This document shows, in pieces, positions 56,775 to 64,000 of a stretch of 64,000 nucleotides of DNA (the stretch's first letter is position 1; every line of letters starts with the position of its first letter). The notes under the pieces were generated by a model. It worked only from the letters and a program-made list of their open reading frames with translations. It made no database searches and was not told the origin of the DNA. Source of the DNA: Domibacillus sp. DTU_2020_1001157_1_SI_ALB_TIR_016. GTDB lineage: Bacteria; Bacillota; Bacilli; Bacillales; Domibacillaceae. Both the position numbers and the translations under genes were made by a program. Location: positions 992,001-1,056,000 of the forward strand of contig NZ_CP135439.1 of the NCBI RefSeq assembly GCF_032341995.1. The letters are read 5' to 3'.

Positions 56775-57773
56775 ATGAATATTACGATTTATGATGTAGC
56801 AAGAGAGGCAAACGTGTCGATGGCAACAGTATCGCGCGTAGTAAATGGAAACCCGAACGTGAAACCGGCAACAAGAAAGAAAGTAAATGATGTAATCGAG
56901 CGTTTAGGCTATCGTCCAAATGCGGTTGCACGTGGGCTGGCGAGCAAAAAAACAACAACTGTTGGGTTAATCATTCCTGACATTTCAAATATTTTCTATG
57001 CAGAGCTCGCGCGTGGAATTGAAGATATTGCGACTATGTATAAGTACAACATTATTTTAAGCAACTCGGATCAAAATGAAGAAAAAGAAATGCATTTAAT
57101 TCAAACGATGCTCGGCAAACAAGTAGATGGCCTTATTTTTATGGGCAATCACATTACAGAAGAGCATGTAAAAGAATTTGACCGTTCACCAGTACCGGTT
57201 GTGCTGGCAGGGTCTGTTGAAACATCCGGAAAAACAGCTTCTGTTAATATCGATTACAAAGAGGCCGCTCGTGAGGTGATGCAGTCTTTAATTGAAAACG
57301 GTCATAAGCGTATTGCTTACGTAGCCAGCCCGTTCCACGATGTGATCAACACAGAGTATGCGCTTGCGGTATACAAAGAGGTGCTTGAAGAAGCGGATCT
57401 TTACGATGAATCCCTTGTTGTAGAAGGCGATTACACATATGATTCTGGAATTGAAGCATGGGAGAAGCTAAGCGAAGCTGATGAAAAGCCAACAGCTGTA
57501 TTTGTATACAATGACGAGATGGCTCTTGGTATTGTTCACACAGCTCAAGAAGCAGGTCTGTCTATTCCAGATGATCTTGAAGTAGTCAGCTTCGATTCAA
57601 CAAAGCTGTCTCTAATGGTGCGTCCTCAACTGACAGCGGTTGCGCAGCCGCTATATGATATTGGTGCCGTTGCAATGCGTTTGTTAACAAAGCTCATGAA
57701 CAAGGAAGAAGTAGAAAACCCAGTCGTGGTACTGCCGCACCGCATTGAAAAGCGCGGCTCAACGAAAGCATAA
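56775..57773 (+). CDS. ccpA: Catabolite control protein A
   Basis: CcpA is the master regulator of carbon catabolite repression in Bacilli and binds cre sites with HPr-Ser-P. The 332-residue LacI-family protein has the N-terminal HTH and hinge ([35 protein letters not shown]) and a periplasmic-binding-protein-like core with [20 protein letters not shown], the HPr contact face. Two probable target sites are in this window (16021-16034 and 60350-60363). GGAGC lies upstream of the start. It follows aroA as in B. subtilis. Confidence 0.96.
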   Translation: MNITIYDVAREANVSMATVSRVVNGNPNVKPATRKKVNDVIERLGYRPNAVARGLASKKTTTVGLIIPDISNIFYAELARGIEDIATMYKYNIILSNSDQNEEKEMHLIQTMLGKQVDGLIFMGNHITEEHVKEFDRSPVPVVLAGSVETSGKTASVNIDYKEAAREVMQSLIENGHKRIAYVASPFHDVINTEYALAVYKEVLEEADLYDESLVVEGDYTYDSGIEAWEKLSEADEKPTAVFVYNDEMALGIVHTAQEAGLSIPDDLEVVSFDSTKLSLMVRPQLTAVAQPLYDIGAVAMRLLTKLMNKEEVENPVVVLPHRIEKRGSTKA

Positions 57774-57796
57774 GAAAAACAGCATAAACAATAAAA

Positions 57797-57848
57797 AACC
57801 GGGCAGGCACAGTGTCAAAATAAACTGTGCCTGTCCGGTTATTTTTTT
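57797..57848. terminator. Bidirectional terminator ccpA / acuC
   Basis: Long arms CAGGCACAGT / ACTGTGCCTG extended by AACCGG / CCGGTT across one mismatch; T-run on the plus strand, and the acuC stop lies in it. Confidence 0.87.
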
Positions 57849-58999
57849 TGATCACGGAGCGGATAAAGAAGCTTGTCCACCGTCAGCTGGTTCTTTTCTG
57901 TAATTTCGCTTTTTCGCGGAATAGCAGGGTACATATCAGGCGGATCTGTCCAGGACGAGGGAAGGGAATGAGGTGCTTTCGGCTGCCACTTTGCCGTCCA
58001 GCCCTCTGGAAATGTTGCGGCAAGATGCTGCTGTCCGCTCATCTCCAGCCACAGTAGAGACCAAGCGCGCGGGACAACACGCCATATATCATAGCCGCCC
58101 CCGCCAACCGCAATCCAGCGGCCATCACAGTATTCGTGAGCGAGCTCATGGGCCAGTGCCGGAATATGCTTGTAAATGTTAATCGTAGCAGACAAGTGCG
58201 TTAGCGGGTCATAATAATGGGCGTCCGCACCGTTTTGCGTTAAAATCACATCCGGCTTGAAAAAGTGCGTTACTTCACGCAGCGTTGTTTCATAGGAAGC
58301 AAGCCAGGACTCATCTTCTGTAAATGCATCGAGCGGTACATTAAAAGAATAACCGTAGCCTTGTCCATGTCCTCGCTCTGTTACATTGCCTGTTCCAGGG
58401 AAAAGGTAACGTCCTGTTTCATGGATTGAATACGTTGCCACATCCGGATCATCATAAAAAGCCCACTGCACACCATCACCGTGGTGGGCATCTGTATCTA
58501 CATATAAAACCCGTGCTTTGTACTTTTTTTGCAAATACTTGATTGCAACGGCACTGTCGTTATAAATGCAAAACCCCGACGCTTTTCCGCGAAATCCATG
58601 ATGAAGGCCGCCGCCTAGATGAATAGCATGATTGGCCCGGCCCGTCATCACCTGGTCAGCTGCGGTCAAAGCGCCGCCGACCAGAAAAGCACTTGCTTCA
58701 TGCATGTCTTTAAACATCGGTGTATCTTCTGTGCCAAGTCCGAATCCTTCACCGATTGATTCAGGCAATTCACCGCGTCCCGCTTTTTTTACTGCTTCTA
58801 CATACTCACGGTCATGAATAAGCGTCAACTCTTCATCATCTGCCATACGAGGTTCAATGATCTGACTGACGTCCAATGCATTCAGGTGACGAAGCAAATC
58901 AAGGGTCAGCGTAAGGCGAAACTGATTAAAGGGATGATGTTCTGAAAACCGATATCGCAGTAATTGATCGGAATAAATAAAAACGGCATCATGGTTCAT
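57839..58999 (-). CDS. acuC: Acetoin utilization protein AcuC, class I-type deacetylase
   Basis: AcuC is a zinc-dependent deacetylase that reactivates acetyl-CoA synthetase by removing the acetyl group placed by AcuA. The 386-residue arginase/deacetylase fold has HLGGGLHHGFRGKASGFCIY with the catalytic histidines and LYVDTDAHHGDGVQWAFYDD with the zinc ligands, then HETGRYLFPGTG and GGGGYD. The start at 58999 overlaps the acuB stop as ATGA and gives the B. subtilis length; an upstream ATG lies in acuB. It is the last gene of acuABC. Confidence 0.94.
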   Translation of the reverse strand: MNHDAVFIYSDQLLRYRFSEHHPFNQFRLTLTLDLLRHLNALDVSQIIEPRMADDEELTLIHDREYVEAVKKAGRGELPESIGEGFGLGTEDTPMFKDMHEASAFLVGGALTAADQVMTGRANHAIHLGGGLHHGFRGKASGFCIYNDSAVAIKYLQKKYKARVLYVDTDAHHGDGVQWAFYDDPDVATYSIHETGRYLFPGTGNVTERGHGQGYGYSFNVPLDAFTEDESWLASYETTLREVTHFFKPDVILTQNGADAHYYDPLTHLSATINIYKHIPALAHELAHEYCDGRWIAVGGGGYDIWRVVPRAWSLLWLEMSGQQHLAATFPEGWTAKWQPKAPHSLPSSWTDPPDMYPAIPRKSEITEKNQLTVDKLLYPLRDQKK

Positions 59000-59643
59000 G
59001 AACGAATCCCCGGCATGTTTGGCCAAAGCACCTCGTGGCCTTCTTTTTTCAAATCGTCGATGACGCCGACCGGATTCATCGTTCGAATACGTAAAACAAT
59101 CACTTTATGTGTTGCAGCTGTGCGGTCCGGATAAACAAGAACACTTTGTACATTTACCCTCCGATGATGCATCACATGTAAGATTTCATATAAAACCCCT
59201 GCCCTATTCTCCACACGAACTTCGACGCGTGAACCAGGCTGGTTAACACCTGTGAGCTCTACAAAGGTATGAAGAACGTCGGTTTCTGTCACCAGCCCGA
59301 TCACTTTGCCGTTTTGAACAACGGGCAGGCAGCTGATATGATGCTCATAGAAGGTTGCAGCGGCATCTTCAACAAAATCGAGCGGGTGTCCTGTAATCAC
59401 ATTTGTTTTCATAATAAGGCTGAGCGGCTTGTTTAATTGTTCAGAGCCGTTTTCTTGTTTTAAAATAGAGGGTGTCGCATCTTTTATGTCTCGATCAGTC
59501 ACCAGTCCGGCCAATGTATGATCTGCATCCAAAATAGGGATATGGCGGATTTTATGGTCACGGCAAAGCTGAAGAGCGGCCCCGATCGTATCGTCAGGGG
59601 TAAGTGTATGTATATAAACTTTCATAATTTCTTCAAGGACCAC
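58996..59643 (-). CDS. acuB: AcuB, CBS-pair plus ACT domain protein
   Basis: A 215-residue protein with two CBS motifs (DHKIRHIPILDADHTLAGLV, HHISCLPVVQNGKVIGLVTE), which bind adenine nucleotides, and an ACT domain at the C terminus (VENRAGVLYEILHVMHHR). In B. subtilis acuB belongs to the acu operon; its exact job is not settled, sensing energy charge is a fair inference. The start is a GTG with GGAGGG seven bases upstream. Confidence 0.92.
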   Translation of the reverse strand: MVLEEIMKVYIHTLTPDDTIGAALQLCRDHKIRHIPILDADHTLAGLVTDRDIKDATPSILKQENGSEQLNKPLSLIMKTNVITGHPLDFVEDAAATFYEHHISCLPVVQNGKVIGLVTETDVLHTFVELTGVNQPGSRVEVRVENRAGVLYEILHVMHHRRVNVQSVLVYPDRTAATHKVIVLRIRTMNPVGVIDDLKKEGHEVLWPNMPGIRS

Positions 59644-59660
59644 TTGTCAGCCCTCCTTTC

Positions 59661-60293
59661 TTAATACATAAAACGGTTCATAAAACGCACCTGGTCAAAT
59701 TTTTGAATCGATTCCTGATCTACTCTTGAACCAATTCGGACCATTAAACAATTCGCAGGATGAGAGCTGATTTCTGGATCGTCGGTTGCGTACCATACAA
59801 GTCCGCCGGCACCCATCATTTTCTCCATAATTTTACGATATTCCCACACATTTAAACCGGTTCCTTTTAAATCCCAATGCCAATAATATTCAGTTGTAAT
59901 GGTAATATAGTCCTCCATTTGGTCATCCATCATGGCAACGTGCAGGAGCGTTTGGCCGACCCGGGCTCCCCGGTAATCCGGCGCTACTTCTATCGCGCCA
60001 AGCTCTATAAGATTATCAAGCTTTGCCTCTGACCACCGCTCTAGAGGGTCAGGATACAAAAAAGTAACATATCCAACGATCGTTTGATCATTTCTCGCAA
60101 TAATAATCCGCCCTTCGGGAAGACCCGCAATTTCAATAAGAGCTTCAAGCTGCTGGTCAGGCTGGCGAAATGCTACCAGTCCTTCATGGAACTTGTACTC
60201 TGCAAGCTGTTCCGGCTCAATAGGACCTTCTACAATCAGTGTCCCGCTGGGTGTTTGTAATTCTTTTGAATAATAGGTTTTGATATGTTCCAT
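59661..60293 (-). CDS. acuA: AcuA, protein acetyltransferase for acetyl-CoA synthetase
   Basis: A 210-residue GNAT-fold enzyme that acetylates and inactivates AcsA. The acetyl-CoA loop is seen as IEVAPDYRGARVGQTLLHVA, with IIIARNDQTIVGYVTFL before it. It is the first gene of acuABC and divergent from its target acsA. A cre site lies about 57 bases upstream of the start, fitting repression by glucose. Confidence 0.93.
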   Translation of the reverse strand: MEHIKTYYSKELQTPSGTLIVEGPIEPEQLAEYKFHEGLVAFRQPDQQLEALIEIAGLPEGRIIIARNDQTIVGYVTFLYPDPLERWSEAKLDNLIELGAIEVAPDYRGARVGQTLLHVAMMDDQMEDYITITTEYYWHWDLKGTGLNVWEYRKIMEKMMGAGGLVWYATDDPEISSHPANCLMVRIGSRVDQESIQKFDQVRFMNRFMY

Positions 60294-60349
60294 TAGGTCA
60301 CCGCCTTCATAAATCTTCTATCCTAACCATATACATAAATAAACAATAA

Positions 60350-60381
60350 ATAAAGCGTTTTCACTAAATTTTCATAGAATC
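60350..60381. promoter_or_regulatory. cre site and CodY-like box between acuA and acsA
   Basis: TGAAAACGCTTTAT (minus strand, 60350-60363) matches the CcpA consensus at 12 of 14 positions and is the same 14-mer I recall for the B. subtilis acuABC cre. AATTTTCATAGAATC (60367-60381) matches the CodY box at 12 of 15. Confidence 0.65.
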
Positions 60382-60414
60382 CTTACAATCTTCATAATTT
60401 TAATTTTGTATAAA

Positions 60415-60443
60415 TTGTGAAAAATCTGGATGTGTTATATAAT
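60415..60443 (+). promoter_or_regulatory. acsA promoter
   Basis: TTGTGA (60415-60420), 17 bases, TATAAT (60438-60443). The leader is about 30 bases. Confidence 0.78.
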
Positions 60444-60480
60444 AAGGGAGCATTCATCATACAAAAGGGGGAATCGGTTC

Positions 60481-62199
60481 ATGAAATTGGAAGCGCTATC
60501 AGCTGTACAGGGAAATTATAATTTAGCAGATTATGATCAAACGTATGCCTCTTTTGATTGGAAAGAAGCAGAGAAAGCTTTTTCCTGGTCCCAGACAGGT
60601 AAAGTAAACGCGGCATATGAAGCGATTGACCGTCATGCTGAGTCTGGCAAAGGGGAAAAAGTGGCGCTTTATTACCGGGATGCCAGCCGCAGTGAGCAAT
60701 ACACGTTCGCAGAGATGAAAGCAAATACAAACAAAGCAGCCAATGTACTAAAGCAATACGGAGATCTTCAAAAAGGAGATCGTGTCTTTATTTTTATGCC
60801 GCGTTCACCAGAGCTTTATTTCGCAGCATTAGGGGCAATTAAAGCAGGAGCTATTGTGGGGCCGTTGTTTGAAGCATTTATGGAAGGTGCTGTGCGGGAC
60901 CGTTTGGAAGACAGCGAGGCACGCATGATTATTACGACGCCGGAGCTTGCAAGCCGTGTTCCAGTGGATGAGCTGCCGAAGCTGGAAAAAGTATTTATCG
61001 TGTCTGACAGCGTAGAAGAAGACGAAAAGCAAATAGATTTTATGCAAAAGTGGAAAAAAGCATCAGACCAGTTTGAGATTGAATGGGTAGATCGTCAAGA
61101 TGGGATGCTGCTTCATTACACATCTGGTTCGACCGGAAAACCTAAAGGGGTTTTGCACGTACATAATGCAATGATTCAGCAATATCAGACAGCCAAGTGG
61201 GTGCTTGACCTGCAGGAGAATGACGTCTACTGGTGTACAGCGGACCCAGGCTGGGTAACAGGTACAGCTTATGGCATTTTCGGCCCATGGCTGACAGGCT
61301 CTACAAACGTGATTGTTGGGGGACGCTTCAGTCCGGAGGCATGGTATGGAACGATTGAAGAGTATAAAGTAAGCGTTTGGTACAGTGCACCGACAGCTTT
61401 CCGCATGCTGATGGGCGCTGGTGACGAAGTTGTGAAAAAGTTTGATCTGTCGTCCCTGCGCCATATTTTAAGTGTTGGAGAGCCGTTAAATCCGGAAGTT
61501 GTACGCTGGGGTAAAAAAGTTTTTGACCTTCGCATTCACGATACATGGTGGATGACAGAAACAGGGGCTCAAGTGATTTGTAACTATCCGTCAATGGATA
61601 TCCGCCCGGGGTCTATGGGTAAACCAATTCCTGGATTGAAAGCAGCGATTGTAGATGACCAGGGCAATGAGCTGCCGCCAAACCGAATGGGAAATCTGGC
61701 GATTAAAAAAGGCTGGCCGTCTATGATGGCGGCGATTTGGAACAATGAAGCCAAATATGAATCTTATTTTATGCCGGGTGACTGGTATGTATCTGGAGAT
61801 TCTGCATACATGGATGAAGACGGCTATTTTTGGTTCCAGGGCCGCGTAGATGACGTCATTATGACAGCTGGTGAGCGCGTCGGCCCATTTGAAGTAGAGA
61901 GCAAGCTTGTCGAGCATCCAGCTATTGCCGAAGCAGGCGTGATTGGAAAACCAGACCCGGTCCGGGGCGAAGTGATCAAAGCATTTATTGCACTTCGTGA
62001 CGGATATGAACAATCGGACGATTTAAAAGAAGAAATCCGCCAATTTGTTAAAACAGGCCTTGCTGCTCACGCTGCTCCACGTGAAATTGAGTTTCGTGAC
62101 AAGCTTCCGAAAACACGCTCGGGCAAAATTATGCGCCGCGTCTTGAAAGCATGGGAGCTTGATCTGCCAACGGGTGACTTATCGACGATGGAAGACTAA
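60481..62199 (+). CDS. acsA: Acetyl-CoA synthetase
   Basis: AcsA activates acetate to acetyl-CoA through acetyl-AMP. The 572-residue ANL enzyme has HYTSGSTGKPKGVLHVHNA (P-loop), HDTWWMTETGAQ, GDWYVSGDSAYMDEDG and the C-terminal catalytic lysine in PKTRSGKIMRRVL, the residue acetylated by AcuA. The start at 60481 follows AAAGGGGGAA and gives exactly the B. subtilis length; the earlier ATG (60430) overlaps the promoter. The gene is divergent from acuABC, whose products switch it off and on. Confidence 0.95.
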   Translation: MKLEALSAVQGNYNLADYDQTYASFDWKEAEKAFSWSQTGKVNAAYEAIDRHAESGKGEKVALYYRDASRSEQYTFAEMKANTNKAANVLKQYGDLQKGDRVFIFMPRSPELYFAALGAIKAGAIVGPLFEAFMEGAVRDRLEDSEARMIITTPELASRVPVDELPKLEKVFIVSDSVEEDEKQIDFMQKWKKASDQFEIEWVDRQDGMLLHYTSGSTGKPKGVLHVHNAMIQQYQTAKWVLDLQENDVYWCTADPGWVTGTAYGIFGPWLTGSTNVIVGGRFSPEAWYGTIEEYKVSVWYSAPTAFRMLMGAGDEVVKKFDLSSLRHILSVGEPLNPEVVRWGKKVFDLRIHDTWWMTETGAQVICNYPSMDIRPGSMGKPIPGLKAAIVDDQGNELPPNRMGNLAIKKGWPSMMAAIWNNEAKYESYFMPGDWYVSGDSAYMDEDGYFWFQGRVDDVIMTAGERVGPFEVESKLVEHPAIAEAGVIGKPDPVRGEVIKAFIALRDGYEQSDDLKEEIRQFVKTGLAAHAAPREIEFRDKLPKTRSGKIMRRVLKAWELDLPTGDLSTMED

Positions 62200-62211
62200 C
62201 AAGGTTGAACG

Positions 62212-62244
62212 GCTGCTCCGCAAAAAAAGCGGAGCAGCTTTTTT
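62212..62244 (+). terminator. acsA terminator
   Basis: Arms GCTGCTCCGC / GCGGAGCAGC with a seven-A loop and six T residues. Confidence 0.88.
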
Positions 62245-62284
62245 AGTGAAGCAGGAGCATTACGTAACAAAAGACAATTTCCGT

Positions 62285-62313
62285 TTGACAAACAAAGTGG
62301 TGCAGGCTACAAT
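62285..62313 (+). promoter_or_regulatory. tyrS promoter
   Basis: A near-consensus SigA promoter: TTGACA (62285-62290), 17 bases, TACAAT (62308-62313). Confidence 0.85.
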
Positions 62314-62329
62314 GTGTGTTATATTCAAT

Positions 62330-63847
<1,518 letters not shown>

Positions 63848-63870
63848 TCAATAAAGTGCATATGCATTCA

Positions 63871-63903
63871 AAAAACCGTCACGCAAAGGGGACGGTTTTT
63901 TGC
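63871..63903 (+). terminator. tyrS terminator
   Basis: Arms AAAACCGTC / GACGGTTTT with a 10-base loop and T-run. Usable on both strands. Confidence 0.83.
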
Positions 63904-64000
63904 TTTTTCGATCGATAAATAGAGATTGCTGTTTTATGGTAAAATAAAGAGCAGAGAAAAATAAGAGTCAATCCATTTGTGATGAAGTCAGGGAGTAATT
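63904..64000 (+). promoter_or_regulatory. Likely promoter for a gene beyond the window
   Basis: TGGTAAAAT (63937-63945) is an extended -10, and CAGGGAG (63989-63995) is a ribosome binding site candidate five bases before the window end. A plus-strand gene probably begins just outside. No coding sequence can be claimed. Confidence 0.4.

Noticed and set aside
63980..64000. Possible start codons GTG/ATG at the right edge
   Set aside because: The frame is only a few codons long within the window and a better ribosome binding site points to a start just outside it.

Overview
The window reads as core chromosome of a low-to-moderate GC Gram-positive rod of the family Bacillaceae. The evidence is strong AGGAGG-type ribosome binding sites, ATG/GTG/TTG starts, SigA and SigB type promoters, Fur boxes, a cre/CcpA system, S-box and T-box riboswitches, and a gene order that closely follows the glg / men / ytk-ytm / pckA-metK / ytp-ytq / leuS / amyX / sftA-murC / ytx / aroA-ccpA / acu-acsA / tyrS stretch of Bacillus subtilis. 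Species cannot be decided from the window. Almost all genes are housekeeping; one intact insertion sequence is the only mobile DNA seen.

Layout. 1-5.6 kb: end of a glycogen operon (glgC partial, glgD, glgA, glgP). 5.6-14.7 kb: yteA, menA, and the divergent menF-D-H-B-E-C menaquinone operon, with an internal terminator after menB. 14.7-17.9 kb: small genes (yidD, a TTG-started ytzI-like gene, dps, a small gene with a perfect cre site in its promoter, a Nudix hydrolase, an alpha/beta hydrolase, ytmB). 18.0-19.3 kb: IS3-family element inserted in the loop of a terminator. 19.3-22.6 kb: divergent pckA (CcpN-like sites) and metK (SAM riboswitch). 22.6-29.3 kb: gamma-carbonic-anhydrase-like protein, ytpA-ytpB-luciferase-like oxidoreductase operon, and a Fur-controlled siderophore uptake operon without ATPase. 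29.3-33.9 kb: ytqA-ytqB, then leuS with an unusual leader (short ORF with Leu codons plus terminator, no T-box) and a rhodanese gene. 33.9-39.6 kb: flavoprotein ytfP, MurJ-type flippase ytgP, pseudouridine synthase, ytzE, pepV. 39.8-46.5 kb: cysteine synthase paralogue, ytlP-ytlQ-amyX, ytmP-trmB, ytzB. 46.6-52.4 kb: M42 peptidase, ytpQ, DNA translocase sftA, murC. 52.4-55.4 kb: M29 aminopeptidase and the SigB-type ytxGHJ operon. 55.6-62.2 kb: aroA (DAHP synthase/chorismate mutase), ccpA, acuABC and divergent acsA. 62.2-64 kb: T-box-controlled tyrS.

How the genes fit together. Carbon storage and its mobilisation (glg operon, amyX), gluconeogenesis (pckA), acetate activation and its control by acetylation (acsA, acuABC) and catabolite control (ccpA and two cre sites) sit within one window. 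Menaquinone synthesis is complete from chorismate apart from menI and menG, and aroA supplies the chorismate branch. The most unusual observations are the leuS leader, the structured menF leader, a perfect cre inside the promoter spacer of a small unknown gene, a terpene synthase operon carrying a flavin-dependent oxidoreductase, and a terminator split by an IS with a 4-bp target duplication.
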